Part shown: positions 1-9,146 of the stretch, piece by piece
Layout: each line of letters opens with the position of its first letter
Position numbering within the stretch: the first letter of the stretch is position 1
Assembly (NCBI GenBank): GCA_964533785.1
Contig: CAZHNG010000049.1
Span: forward strand, 1-26,579
Source: JANQRV01 sp964533785
GTDB lineage: Bacteria > Bacteroidota > Bacteroidia > Chitinophagales > Saprospiraceae
Reading direction: 5' to 3'
DNA length: 26,579 bases
Notes under the pieces: generated by a model
What the model was told of the DNA's origin: nothing
Database searches by the model: none
Seen by the model: only the letters and a program-made list of their open reading frames with translations
Position numbers and translations under genes: made by a program

Positions 1-97
1 TTAATTGCTGCCAATGGCAGAAATTGCGGGATTAACGAAGTGCAGTATAAAATTTTCCGCTTGTAGCCGTTTGATGATCCCGCCGAACAAGTCTAAT
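1..97. other. Window-edge segment, no firm gene call
   Basis: This short stretch lies between the window edge and the stop codon of the minus-strand T9SS protein. A plus-strand frame is open from base 1 to a TAG at 64-66, encoding the tail INEVQYKIFRL, and a minus-strand frame is also open across the same bases to a TAA at the edge. Either could be the end of a neighbouring gene, or neither. I cannot choose from the sequence alone. Confidence 0.25.
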
Positions 98-2824
98 CTA
101 TCTTTTAAGCATCTTCATGGATTTTACATAGTTATTTGCTTTTAATTCATAAATGAGCATCCCCGTCGGTAGATCATTTCCATTCAGTTCGAATTGATTT
201 AACCCCCTTGCAAACGATTGACGTACAGTTTTGAGCAACCTGCCATCAATGGTAAAAATACGCAATGTCACTTCTCCCGCCTGGGGCAACTGAAACTTGA
301 TGCGCGTGGCGTCAACGAAAGGATTAGGCTCATTTTGGTATAATTGAAAAACACCAGGATCAGCAACCTGGTAATCTATTCCCACTTTCAAGGCGGTGCC
401 ATCGGACTGATAGGCAATAGCCTCCGTTTTTCCGGAGTTGATAGCAAGTGCATTGGCAAGTTGGCCTTTTGACCGGGCAACCAAACGAAGGTCAAATAAA
501 TGATAAGATCCATTTTGAATAGGGTTACCATCTGCGTTTACCGGTGCATTCCAACTGAATGTCAACCAGCCTTCAGCGGTATGTTCCAAATTGAAGTTGA
601 CCTCACTGGTATTTTCCGTAAACCGCACCCCGGCAAAACTGAGTTGTAGCGGATCAAATTCCAAAGTAAATTGGGTGCCGATTACCAGATCTTCCGGGTT
701 GACCTCAAAAGGAATGTTGATAAGATCGCCGTACTGATAAGATTGATTTTCTAGAGTGAAATTGGTTTCTCCCAAATATCTCGGCGTAACGAGCCCCTCT
801 TGATTGGCGACGGCATCATCGGTAACATCTCCTACCTTTATGGCGACGAAGTCCGTTTGAATGCCAAAAGAATCAATATCGTTAAAATTAGCTACTTCGG
901 GAAAATTCATCCCCAAAGGCGATACGGAATCTGGGAAAGTATAACCATTCGGGATAAACCGCCAGCTTTGGTTGTTTTTAAACTCCGTATCCAAGGCCAG
1001 GATGGCTCTTCTGATAAAAATGAGGTCTAAACTCGTTATGGTTTGTGAGTTATTGACATCAGCGGCAATGACTTTATATTTACTCTCAAGAGGCCGTAAG
1101 CCAAGAATATGCTGAGATACCCGGACAAGGTCGTAAGTAGAAACACCATTGGTCAAATCATTATTCTTAACGGGTTTGACGGAATAATCCATTCCGGCGT
1201 CCAGTTGGCTGAATATGAATTTACCACTCCTGTCCGTCATCATTGCGGCTTCTTTTTGGCCGCTTAAGTTGACCTCAACGCCTTCAACGGTTCTGCCGCC
1301 TTCGGTATGGATCAATCCATAGATGTGCGAATAAGGGCTGTCACAGAAATAATTATCATCTTGTAACCAAACAAATGCTTCGCACTTACTGTAGTTGCCC
1401 GCGGCATCCCATGCGTACACATAAACGACGACAATCGGAAGATCTTCGCAGGTCAGGGTAATCTTTTTTTGCTCAGGGTCGGGTAGCTCGGTACCTTCAT
1501 CGATGGCAATCTTTCGGTGTATCGAATAAGTTATCGGCTCCGAACAGTCTGGTTGTGCATCACTGGCTAGAAAATCAATCGCCCAGATCTCTTTTTTACC
1601 CCCGACCAATTTATTGTTTTTGTCGTATTGCGGCTCCATTTTGGCGTTCAGCGTTTCCAGACAAATGGGAGAAGCAGCTTTGCAATCTTTAACCTCAAAG
1701 GGAATTCTTACCAAGGTAGAAGCCCCGCAACCGTCGCTGACATGCACTTCAAATTCGTGTTCCCCGATCGGAAAATTACCCTCCAGCGAGAAATCCGGAT
1801 AACTGCCCTGTAGCACCTGGCCGGCAATATTATTTTCACTCGTGGTAGGTACGGGGATTTTATTCGCAAAAAGGAAGACTTTTAGGGTTAAATCTTCGGG
1901 CGTACAATTTTCATCAATAGAGAACGGAATGCTGACCGGACCGTTACAGGAACCCGGATCTTGTAAGGAACAAAAGGCATCGTAGGATCCAACGGTGATT
2001 TCGGGTTGTATGTTGTCGTATACTTTGATGACTTGGGTGTATTGCCAGTAGCCTCTTCTTTTGTAATACCGTGAGCCTTCCGCTGTGGAAAAGGAGCGCC
2101 AGTAACCGGGATAACCGTCATGTCCGCAGCTTTTATCCAATTCGCTTTTGGGCGGATCATTATTATAACTTTCTTTATCGCGGTCGATGAATACGGTGCC
2201 ATCTGGTTTGCGAATGACGAATACACATTCGTCGCCCGGCCAACCGTCACAATCTTCATCGCGACCTATATTGATGGGACGAGTGTTTTCTTCGTCAAAT
2301 TCACACCAGTTGATGACCCGATACGTGCGGAATATCTTATAACATTCATCTCCGGAGGCTTGAAATCTTTCATCGTTGATATTTACGGAAAGTAGATCAC
2401 ATCCGAATTGGTGGAATTCCAGGCTATTGGCTCTTGGAATGCTACAGTCATCAGCCGAAGCATCTTCCGGAAACTTGATGGCGTAATGGTGGTAACCGGT
2501 GATCTTGACCACCTGCTCGCAAATGTAATTTTCTTTGCCGTAACCGCTAGGCTGGATCTCAAAGCGCCGGATGATTTGGCCAATATTACAACTGTTCAAT
2601 TTTACGATGGGCTTTAATTCCCACGCATAATAATAACTGCAGCCATTGTTTTTGACACCACCAAATAGTGCTTTTAGTTGATAAATATCCCAGGGATCGA
2701 AATTATCGGGAAGCTGGTCGCAGGATATTTCTTTATTGTAAGCAATTGGACAACACTTATCGTCCGCTGCTTTCAGTGAAAAAGTAAATACTATTGTAGC
2801 TACGAGAAAAATAATGCTTCTCAT
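98..2824 (-). CDS. T9SS-exported multidomain protein with dockerin-like and cohesin-like modules
   Basis: This 908-residue secreted protein begins with a clear signal peptide (hydrophobic residues 4-18, cleavage near SLKA-A20). Residues 20-500 are Cys-rich beta-type repeats with the recurring Q-I-x-V-x-D-x-x-x-P pattern seen in Saprospiria surface proteins. A carboxypeptidase-regulatory-like segment follows at ~500-550. A dockerin type I-like pair comes next (NNDLTNGVSTYDLVRVSQ and DVNNSQTITSLDLIFIRR, ~555-610). Residues ~690-825 form a cohesin-like beta domain (DLINIPFEV, FTLEFDPLQLSF). Residues 829-908 are a type A T9SS sorting domain (YQNEPNPF at its start, ending in KSMKMLKR). By family knowledge such proteins cross the outer membrane by T9SS and stay on the surface or are released. 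The ligand and exact role are unknown. The ATG is the first codon that gives an intact signal peptide, and no Shine-Dalgarno is visible. Confidence 0.9.
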   Translation of the reverse strand: MRSIIFLVATIVFTFSLKAADDKCCPIAYNKEISCDQLPDNFDPWDIYQLKALFGGVKNNGCSYYYAWELKPIVKLNSCNIGQIIRRFEIQPSGYGKENYICEQVVKITGYHHYAIKFPEDASADDCSIPRANSLEFHQFGCDLLSVNINDERFQASGDECYKIFRTYRVINWCEFDEENTRPINIGRDEDCDGWPGDECVFVIRKPDGTVFIDRDKESYNNDPPKSELDKSCGHDGYPGYWRSFSTAEGSRYYKRRGYWQYTQVIKVYDNIQPEITVGSYDAFCSLQDPGSCNGPVSIPFSIDENCTPEDLTLKVFLFANKIPVPTTSENNIAGQVLQGSYPDFSLEGNFPIGEHEFEVHVSDGCGASTLVRIPFEVKDCKAASPICLETLNAKMEPQYDKNNKLVGGKKEIWAIDFLASDAQPDCSEPITYSIHRKIAIDEGTELPDPEQKKITLTCEDLPIVVVYVYAWDAAGNYSKCEAFVWLQDDNYFCDSPYSHIYGLIHTEGGRTVEGVEVNLSGQKEAAMMTDRSGKFIFSQLDAGMDYSVKPVKNNDLTNGVSTYDLVRVSQHILGLRPLESKYKVIAADVNNSQTITSLDLIFIRRAILALDTEFKNNQSWRFIPNGYTFPDSVSPLGMNFPEVANFNDIDSFGIQTDFVAIKVGDVTDDAVANQEGLVTPRYLGETNFTLENQSYQYGDLINIPFEVNPEDLVIGTQFTLEFDPLQLSFAGVRFTENTSEVNFNLEHTAEGWLTFSWNAPVNADGNPIQNGSYHLFDLRLVARSKGQLANALAINSGKTEAIAYQSDGTALKVGIDYQVADPGVFQLYQNEPNPFVDATRIKFQLPQAGEVTLRIFTIDGRLLKTVRQSFARGLNQFELNGNDLPTGMLIYELKANNYVKSMKMLKR

Positions 2825-3042
2825 GAGATTACTTTTTTATGATTTGTTTCTCGAATTAAGTATGGTTTTTCGAAAATTGCAAATAAGCTATCTTAAACCC
2901 GTAAGGTTAGTAAAGGCGAAGGGAAAAAACAATAACGGGAGGATGTCTTCTTATCGCATCAAAAATACGAAAAAGTTGGCAGAGGAAGAAGTTTGGCCGT
3001 AAATTACCCTATTGTCCTTGGCAGGAAAGGTTGTGTCAACAC

Positions 3043-3084
3043 CATCTGAAGTCTGGCATCTGGAGTCTGGCATCTGAAGTCTAG
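3043..3084. repeat. 14-bp tandem repeat, three copies
   Basis: Three consecutive 14-mers, CATCTGAAGTCTGG, CATCTGGAGTCTGG and CATCTGAAGTCTAG, lie just downstream of the GmhA-like gene. Read on the minus strand the unit (CCAGACTTCAGATG) resembles the AGACGCCAGA / GACGCTAGAC motifs at 3734-3750, 8910-8931 and 16111-16152. It therefore appears to belong to a dispersed intergenic repeat family. The rest of the 2825-3091 gap shows nothing else I can name. Confidence 0.75.
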
Positions 3085-3091
3085 TATCTTT

Positions 3092-3694
3092 TCACCCAGC
3101 AAATACCCGTTGTTCGATCAATTCACAAATGGTATGTCCGATGAGCATGTGGCACTCTTGTATACGAGGGGTATCAGAGGAAGGGATTTTGATGAGGAAA
3201 TCACAATGATCATTTAGTAGTCCCCCTGTCATTCCGGTCATGCCAATGGTTTGTATGTCTAGCGATTTGGCTTTTTCCACCGCTTTAAGGATATTGGGAG
3301 AATTGCCGGAAGTGGAGAGTGCGAAGAGGATATCACCAGAACGCCCCTTAGCCTGGATCGCTCTGGCGAATATCATATCGTAGCCATAATCGTTACCAAC
3401 TGCGGTAATATAAGCCATGTTAACATTTAGGGCTTCGGCAAAAAGCGGATCCCGGTCAAAATAATAACGACCCGAGAGTTCTGCGGCCAGGTGTTGAGCA
3501 TCGGCAGCACTACCTCCGTTTCCACAGAAGAATATTTTGTGGCCATTTTGAATAGCTTGCACGCAGATTTTCACAATGGTCGCGATCAATTGTGCCATTG
3601 CTTCATCTTCCAGCAGTCTTTGCTTAATGGTTATGCTGGAAGCGATGTTGGCCTGGAATTTGTCCATTGCGATCTCGTTGGCAAGTTTTGGCAT
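3092..3694 (-). CDS. gmhA: SIS-domain sugar-phosphate isomerase, GmhA-like (sedoheptulose-7-phosphate isomerase)
   Basis: This 200-residue cytoplasmic SIS-domain protein has the normal GmhA length. Motifs in order are CGNGGSAADAQHLAAELSGR at residues 57-76, which holds the phosphate-binding Ser and the family Glu in AAEL; TAVGNDYGYD at ~97-106; the second phosphate-binding loop LSTSGNSPN at 126-134; and QECHMLIGHTICELIE at 179-194, whose His matches the catalytic His of GmhA. By family knowledge GmhA converts sedoheptulose 7-phosphate to D-glycero-D-manno-heptose 7-phosphate for LPS-core or S-layer heptose. No other heptose genes are nearby, so the substrate rests on family similarity; a related DiaA or other sugar-phosphate isomerase role is less likely. 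A second in-frame Met at residue 10 is an alternative start. Confidence 0.85.
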   Translation of the reverse strand: MPKLANEIAMDKFQANIASSITIKQRLLEDEAMAQLIATIVKICVQAIQNGHKIFFCGNGGSAADAQHLAAELSGRYYFDRDPLFAEALNVNMAYITAVGNDYGYDMIFARAIQAKGRSGDILFALSTSGNSPNILKAVEKAKSLDIQTIGMTGMTGGLLNDHCDFLIKIPSSDTPRIQECHMLIGHTICELIEQRVFAG

Positions 3695-3723
3695 GTGTAA
3701 TTACTTTGACCTTTCTACGGAAA

Positions 3724-3863
3724 TTAGACTTTTGACGCTAGACGCTAGACAGAATGACAGCAACTATTTGATAATCAGTAGATAACTTTAAGTAGGGCGA
3801 CCACCCCGAGATGCTTTGTTTCATTGATTATCAAACACTTAAAATAATTTGTCAAAAGTCTAA
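3724..3863. repeat. Nested inverted repeats in an intergenic gap
   Basis: A perfect 13-bp inverted pair (TTAGACTTTTGAC at 3724-3736, its reverse complement at 3851-3863) encloses a second perfect 10-bp pair (TTGATAATCA at 3768-3777 and its complement at 3825-3834). The copy GACGCTAGACGCTAGAC of the dispersed short repeat family lies inside, at 3734-3750. The segment is non-coding and lies between two minus-strand genes. It could be an mRNA hairpin or terminator, or a decayed foldback element. Confidence 0.6.
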
Positions 3864-3872
3864 ATATAAAGG

Positions 3873-4904
3873 CTACCGTTGAATAATAAAACGACTAGCC
3901 AATCGGGCCTTTTCAGTAATAATACTGTAATAATAGGTCCCTGGTGGTAAATGGCTGACGTTGACGCTTTCTAAATGTTCTCCGAAACTTCGAATGCCCA
4001 TATTTTCTCGTTGAGCGATCCGGCCGTCGGCGTGATAAATTTCCAGCATTATTTTCTGATTCTTCTCTAAAGCATATTTGAATACAATTTCTTCCGTTGT
4101 AGGATTTGGCATAGCCGGAAATAGGGTCAACCCTTCATTCTGAATGAAAGGATCCAAATCAGAAGCCAGGTCGAACACAATGATGCTAGACATGATCAGA
4201 TCGATATTAGTTTCTTCCGTTAAACCACTGCCATCGTAGGAGAACCAATCGACATTGCCTAAGGTATCGGTAAATAATAGTTCCCAGGTTGAAATACCTT
4301 CACCACAGTCTAAGCTGGTGCTAAGAATACCAAGTGTATCTTCTGTCAGATAGGCAGAAGATAGATCAACACTGATAAAATGTTGAGGGGTCGTTACTTC
4401 TACCGGCTCGGGGAATTCAAAAACAGTTGGCTGGATAGTGCCGCTAAGATTAGGAACCAGTTCACTTACTTTTAAAGAATCACTAAATCCTAAAAAATTA
4501 TTGGGAGCTCCCGTCTGGTCGGCATCCCATACGCTGACGGTAATACCCCCGTCTCCGACAACAATGACATCGGCAAAATATACCAATGCTCCAATTACCG
4601 AATAAGTTGGTGTCACATTAAAATCGAAACGTTGAGCCTTAGCCAGATCGAGAAAACCGTTTGTTCCATTTAGAAATCCCCAAACTGAATTAAACCGAAA
4701 GGAGGTTACTTCGTCGCTGCAAGGGTCATCAAAAGAGGCAGGATTCACTAAGGTAGTGTCCAACCTGAATTCAAGCTGACTATCCAGTGTTCTATCAAAC
4801 TTCAAAAGAGGTTTTTCCTCGGCGATAACTTGGCGTTGTTGTCCACAGACTACATTGGACAATAAAAAGATAAAAAAGACAGCTAGTGTAATTGTTCTTA
4901 ACAT
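3873..4904 (-). CDS. T9SS-exported protein of unknown function
   Basis: This 343-residue secreted protein has a signal peptide (MLRTITLAVFFIFLLSNVVC, cleavage before or after GQQ). Its middle region of about 230 residues is predicted to be mostly beta strand (for example the stretches around FDFNVTPTYSVIGALVYFAD and ITVSVWDAD). It ends in a type A T9SS sorting domain from about residue 262 (LFPAMPNPTTEEIVFKY, then GTYYYSIITE and RFIIQR). The PNP motif, the GxY-Y-x-I pattern and the terminal basic residues are typical of that domain. I do not recognise the central domain and assign no enzymatic role. It lies 136 bp downstream of the helicase gene on the same strand, which is not strong evidence for an operon. 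Confidence 0.88.
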   Translation of the reverse strand: MLRTITLAVFFIFLLSNVVCGQQRQVIAEEKPLLKFDRTLDSQLEFRLDTTLVNPASFDDPCSDEVTSFRFNSVWGFLNGTNGFLDLAKAQRFDFNVTPTYSVIGALVYFADVIVVGDGGITVSVWDADQTGAPNNFLGFSDSLKVSELVPNLSGTIQPTVFEFPEPVEVTTPQHFISVDLSSAYLTEDTLGILSTSLDCGEGISTWELLFTDTLGNVDWFSYDGSGLTEETNIDLIMSSIIVFDLASDLDPFIQNEGLTLFPAMPNPTTEEIVFKYALEKNQKIMLEIYHADGRIAQRENMGIRSFGEHLESVNVSHLPPGTYYYSIITEKARLASRFIIQR

Positions 4905-5040
4905 AATGGATATTGTAAGTGATAAAATAGAAAATCAATATAGTAGAAAATTTGCAGGCAAGTACTTTTTTAACCAGAAATTAATGAAAAGGTAGGTTAA
5001 TGTTAAGGCTGAGAAAATGCTGACACAAGACATTCTATGC

Positions 5041-6951
5041 TCATTGCATATACTCCCAAGCCGTCTGGTACTGTCCGTACTTTTCACAATACTCCAGAAA
5101 AGACTGGTAAAAAGGATGATTACCAATGGTCGCACTGTCACCGACAATGACTAGCTTTTTCCGTGCTCTCGTCATGGCCACGTTCATCCGGCGAGTATCT
5201 CCTAAAAAGCCGATCTCTGCTTTACTATTTGAACGCACCAGTGAAATGTAGACCACATCTCTTTCCTGGCCTTGGAAACCGTCGATCGTGTTAATCGTGA
5301 TGGTAGAATGGTTAATGCCCAGGTCAACGATCGTTTTTTGCATGTGATAGACCTGTTCGCGGTAGGGCGAAATAAGGGCAATCATCGGAAAGTTCAACTC
5401 CTTGACTTCGTGGGCTTTAAAAAGGAGGAGTAAGTGCTCTTCAATGATTTGAAATTCATCAGGATTGTACCGGCTTTGGTAAACCGGTTCGATTTTTTCT
5501 TCAAATCCGCAGCCCGCCGTATCAATAAATACAACGGGAATATTATCCGGGATATCAAGTTGGTGATCTTTTACCGAAAGATCAGCTTGTAGTTGCTTAC
5601 TATAGAATTGTACATTGGAAAATCCCATTATCAGTTCATTCATCCGGTATTGAACTTTCAGCAAACTGGAGGGCAGGTTTCTTTGCAGGCATTTTTCGAT
5701 CATGGTAACGTTAAGGCCCAATTTTCTGGCTTTCATTGACTTAACCGTTGGGGGCAATTGAAAAGGATCACCCGCAAAAATGACTTTAGAACATTTCGTG
5801 ATCGGCACCCAGGTAGCTCCTTCCAAGGCTTGTGCAGCTTCGTCGATGATAACCGTTCGAAACTTCCGCTTCTGCATGACCTCGCTTTCAGAACCAATTA
5901 AAGTACAAGTAACTACATTGGCTCCTTCGATAATTTGGTCGATCAATCTTTGTTCCAGTTGATTGGCCCAATTGTTTAGTTCTCCAGCTTCTTTGTATAG
6001 CTTTCTTTTTTGGCGTTTTTCCTCCGGGCCATATTTTCGTTTGTATTTTTTAGCCAGGCGAAAATATTCTTGTGCCTGTTTTTTGAGTTTTTTGATATGT
6101 TTGGTTTCAGGGTGATTGGCTAATTGTACTTCCAAAGTATGTCGCATGATCTGCTCATCTACCCTCGAGATGTTCCCGACTCTGACAACCGATAAACCCA
6201 ATTCGGCAATACGTTCAGTGAGTAAGTCTACGGCGGTATTACTGGGAGCTGTGACCAAGACCGTTTTTTCTGTTTGGCAAAGGATCTTTACAATTTGTAC
6301 GATGGTTGTGGTCTTACCGGTTCCGGGAGGGCCGTGAATAATGGCTACGTCTTTTGCCGCAATAGCTTGATTGACTGCCGCATTTTGGGAAGGATTGAGG
6401 GTTGGAATTTCAATGGGATGTGCAACAGCGGAAAAGCGACTAGCTTGTTTGCCCATGAGGATACTTCGCAACTCAGCCAGTCGGTCTCCGTTCGCTTTCA
6501 TCACTTTTTCAATGGCTTTATCCATGACCAGGTAAGTGCGGTCATCAAACATCAGATCCACGCCGAGCATTCCCATGTCCATCCAGTCGGGCAGATCTTT
6601 GGAATTTAAAATGATCTTCATCTGATCGTTCTTGACAAAATAGACCACGCCGGAGCGCTCGCTGCGTTTAACGCCAGGATCCTTAGTGTAAAAATTGACC
6701 AGCTTTCCTGATCTGAACTGATGGGCTTCCCCCAGGTTAGAGGTTCTTTCTACGATTAGGTAGGCCCGGTCACCGTAGGTATACCCGCTTTTTACTACTA
6801 TTAATGGGTACCAGGTATAGCCTTTGGCTTTGCGTTCTTCCAGCGGCAGGCGCTCGATCAATAGCTTATGCTGCTCGTAATCCGCTTCTTTCTCAATTTT
6901 AAGCAATTCTTTTAAAGCTGCCAGTTCTTCTAGTTCTGCTACTGAATTCAT
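5041..6951 (-). CDS. SF1B helicase of the DNA2/NAM7/IGHMBP2 type
   Basis: This 636-residue AAA-fold helicase is cytoplasmic. Residues 40-150 form a beta-rich N-terminal region like the OB-type 1B domain of IGHMBP2-like enzymes. Motifs follow in order: LNPSQNAAV (Q-like, 185-193), Walker A GPPGTGKT (207-214), APSNTAVD (Ia), Walker B DEAAQ (370-374), GDPFQLPP (III, 394-401), QYRM (434-437), TIDGFQGQERD (V, 555-565) and RRMNVAMTRAR (VI, 587-597). A basic coiled-coil-like insert (285-335) lies between Ia and II, as in the stalk of UPF1/IGHMBP2 helicases. Family members unwind DNA and/or RNA 5' to 3'; the natural substrate here cannot be read from sequence. The gene is divergent from the ABC transporter gene, with 137 bp between their starts. 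Confidence 0.93.
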   Translation of the reverse strand: MNSVAELEELAALKELLKIEKEADYEQHKLLIERLPLEERKAKGYTWYPLIVVKSGYTYGDRAYLIVERTSNLGEAHQFRSGKLVNFYTKDPGVKRSERSGVVYFVKNDQMKIILNSKDLPDWMDMGMLGVDLMFDDRTYLVMDKAIEKVMKANGDRLAELRSILMGKQASRFSAVAHPIEIPTLNPSQNAAVNQAIAAKDVAIIHGPPGTGKTTTIVQIVKILCQTEKTVLVTAPSNTAVDLLTERIAELGLSVVRVGNISRVDEQIMRHTLEVQLANHPETKHIKKLKKQAQEYFRLAKKYKRKYGPEEKRQKRKLYKEAGELNNWANQLEQRLIDQIIEGANVVTCTLIGSESEVMQKRKFRTVIIDEAAQALEGATWVPITKCSKVIFAGDPFQLPPTVKSMKARKLGLNVTMIEKCLQRNLPSSLLKVQYRMNELIMGFSNVQFYSKQLQADLSVKDHQLDIPDNIPVVFIDTAGCGFEEKIEPVYQSRYNPDEFQIIEEHLLLLFKAHEVKELNFPMIALISPYREQVYHMQKTIVDLGINHSTITINTIDGFQGQERDVVYISLVRSNSKAEIGFLGDTRRMNVAMTRARKKLVIVGDSATIGNHPFYQSFLEYCEKYGQYQTAWEYMQ

Positions 6952-7088
6952 TAAAAAAAATTGGTTGTTGATAATAATACCGGGGTTTTGAGGTGTTTAG
7001 TTCCCGAAGCACTAATTCAAAAAATTCCGGTATAAGTCTAATAACAATACACACAAATTTTGTTCTGTATTGCGAATAAAATAATTTA

Positions 7089-8906
7089 ATGGCACAACCA
7101 GAAGAAAGAAAATCCTTTCGAGAACAACTATTAACGCTCAGAAACTTACCAAAGTTCTTCAAGTTAATCTGGCAAAACAATCGCTGGATGGTGATTGGAA
7201 ACGTAACTTTACGCTTGATTAAAGCCAATATTCCAGTCTTGGTATTATTCATCAGTGCAGAAATTATTGACGAGATTGTTGAATTGATCAAAACCCCCGA
7301 CCACTCGACTAATTATTTATGGTTATTAGTCGGGGTGGAATTTGGCATTGCAGTTTTCTCGGATTTAATCAACCGGACGGTTACTTTGCTTGATAGTTTG
7401 TTGGGGGATTTATTTGCTAATCAAACATCGGAAGCATTGATCCGTAAAGCAGCAACCTTGGATCTATATCAATTTGAAGACGCTCAGTTCTACGATAAGC
7501 TGGAGCGGGCACGACGACAAACGGCTTCCCGTACGGTATTGATGACTCAGACACTTACCCAGCTTCAAGATATCATCACCGTGGTTTCTCTCGGTATCGG
7601 ATTGGTCGCCTTTAATCCCTGGCTCATCGTTATTTTGATTCTTGCCATCATTCCATCCTTTATCGGTGAAACCCATTTCAACGAGCGGAGTTATTCACTC
7701 TCCCGCAGCTGGACTCCTGAACGCCGTGAATTGGATTATATCCGGTACATCGGAGCCAGTGACCGAACCGCCAAGGAAGTGAAAGTTTTTGGACTGGCTT
7801 CCTTTCTGGCCGGCCGCTACCGTTTGCTCGCCGATAAATACTACTCAGCCAATAAAAAACTAGCCACCCGGCGAGCACTGTGGGGTGTTATTCTTTCGGC
7901 ATTGGGAACGCTGTCTTACTATGCCGCTTATGTATATATCATACTGCAAACCATTAACGGGAATATAACGCTGGGACGGTTAACTTTTTTAGCGGGTTCT
8001 TTCCGTCAAATGCGGGGTATGCTTCAGGGTATCATGAACCGTTTCTCAAGGATAACGGAAGGCTCCCTGTATTTACAGGATTTGTTCGACTTTTTTGCGA
8101 TTCAACCGAGCATTACCTCACTCCCTGAGAGCCTCCCTTTTCCCGACAAAGTCAAAGAAGGGTTCACTTTTGAAGGAGTTAGTTTTAGTTATCCCGGGAG
8201 TTCTAAATTGGTGATCAATAACTTATCCTTTCATTTGCCTGCGGGTAAAAAATTGGCGCTCGTTGGTGAAAACGGTGCAGGTAAAACCACCCTGGTCAAA
8301 TTACTGGCGCGACTGTACGAACCTACTGCCGGCCGCATCTTAATTGACGGTATTGACATCAAGCGCTACAAACTGGAAGATTTACGGAAGAACATCGGTA
8401 TCATCTTTCAGGATTACGTTCGTTTTCAACTGAAGGTGGGTGAAAATATTGCAGTGGGGAATATTCAACAAGTCGAAGAAGAGTCGATCATCCAGTCGGC
8501 TGCCGAAAAAAGTTTAGCCAATCTGATGATCGAAGAGCTACCCGAAAGGTACCAGCAAATGCTGGGTAAGCGGTTTGCCGGAGGCGTAGAGCTATCAGGT
8601 GGTCAGTGGCAGAAAGTTGCACTCGCCCGCGCCTACATGCGCGATGCGCAGTTGCTTATACTCGACGAACCTACTTCCGCACTGGACGCCCGGGCCGAAC
8701 ACGAAGTATTTTTACGGTTCGCAGAGTTGATCGAAGAGCGTACTGCTGTTCTCATTTCACATCGTTTTTCAACGGTTAGAATGGCGGATATCATTTTGTT
8801 TCTCGAAAATGGAAAATTACTGGAGATGGGAAGCCACGATGAATTAATTGCTAAAGATGGAAAGTATGCGGAGTTGTTTCATTTGCAAGCGCAGGGGTAT
8901 CAGTGA
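7089..8906 (+). CDS. ABC exporter half-transporter (fused permease and ATPase)
   Basis: This 605-residue protein carries a type IV (MsbA-like) transmembrane region and an ATPase domain in one chain, so it should act as a dimer in the inner membrane. Hydrophobic segments lie at about 35-60, 75-95, 155-200 and 265-310. The ATPase domain has Walker A GENGAGKTT (from ~393), the Q loop in FQDYVRF, signature LSGGQWQKVALARA (from ~502), Walker B LLILDEPTSALD (from ~522) and the H-loop His in ISHRFS (~558). All catalytic residues are present, so it is probably active. The cargo (lipid, peptide or drug) cannot be inferred and no partner gene is adjacent. The gene ends before a hairpin at 9069-9103 followed by T residues. 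Confidence 0.93.
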   Translation: MAQPEERKSFREQLLTLRNLPKFFKLIWQNNRWMVIGNVTLRLIKANIPVLVLFISAEIIDEIVELIKTPDHSTNYLWLLVGVEFGIAVFSDLINRTVTLLDSLLGDLFANQTSEALIRKAATLDLYQFEDAQFYDKLERARRQTASRTVLMTQTLTQLQDIITVVSLGIGLVAFNPWLIVILILAIIPSFIGETHFNERSYSLSRSWTPERRELDYIRYIGASDRTAKEVKVFGLASFLAGRYRLLADKYYSANKKLATRRALWGVILSALGTLSYYAAYVYIILQTINGNITLGRLTFLAGSFRQMRGMLQGIMNRFSRITEGSLYLQDLFDFFAIQPSITSLPESLPFPDKVKEGFTFEGVSFSYPGSSKLVINNLSFHLPAGKKLALVGENGAGKTTLVKLLARLYEPTAGRILIDGIDIKRYKLEDLRKNIGIIFQDYVRFQLKVGENIAVGNIQQVEEESIIQSAAEKSLANLMIEELPERYQQMLGKRFAGGVELSGGQWQKVALARAYMRDAQLLILDEPTSALDARAEHEVFLRFAELIEERTAVLISHRFSTVRMADIILFLENGKLLEMGSHDELIAKDGKYAELFHLQAQGYQ

Positions 8907-8909
8907 TTG

Positions 8910-8931
8910 TAAGTAAGTGAGACGCCAGATT
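8910..8931. repeat. Copy A of a 22-bp dispersed repeat
   Basis: These 22 bases, beginning TAAGTAAGTGAGACGCC and ending AGATT, recur exactly at 16111-16132. Both copies are intergenic. The copy here starts three bases after the ABC transporter stop codon. Confidence 0.85.
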
Positions 8932-9068
8932 GAAACTGCCTGCCCAGCCCATTCGGGCCTGACGAGGCTGACTCTGGTCAGGGAGGCACTAGACTACTTA
9001 AAGAGGATAGAGTTGAATTATTGGAGAAACTAATGTTTCAGGTTGATTAGGTACAACTGAGTTGATCT

Positions 9069-9103
9069 GTTGAGGCGTTTACTTTGTAGATAAACACCTC
9101 AAC
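9069..9103 (+). terminator. Probable intrinsic terminator of the ABC transporter gene
   Basis: A 13-bp stem with one mismatch (GTTGAGGCGTTTA at 9069-9081, TAAACACCTCAAC at 9091-9103) has a 9-nt loop. It is followed by AAATG and a run of six T at 9109-9114. It lies between the convergent ABC transporter and YceI genes. The T tail is on the plus strand only, so I orient it to stop transcription from the ABC transporter, 162 bases after its stop codon. Confidence 0.6.
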
Positions 9104-9146
9104 AAATGTTTTTTGATTTAACTTCAAGTTAGAAGGTCAACTCCGC

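Noticed and set aside
1888..2259. 123-residue open frame on the minus strand in another frame of the T9SS protein gene
   Set aside because: It is nested within the 908-residue protein, has no family features, and the host frame has continuous recognisable domains.
3043..3084. CRISPR-like array
   Set aside because: The units are 14 bp, directly adjacent with no spacers, and there are no cas genes in the window.
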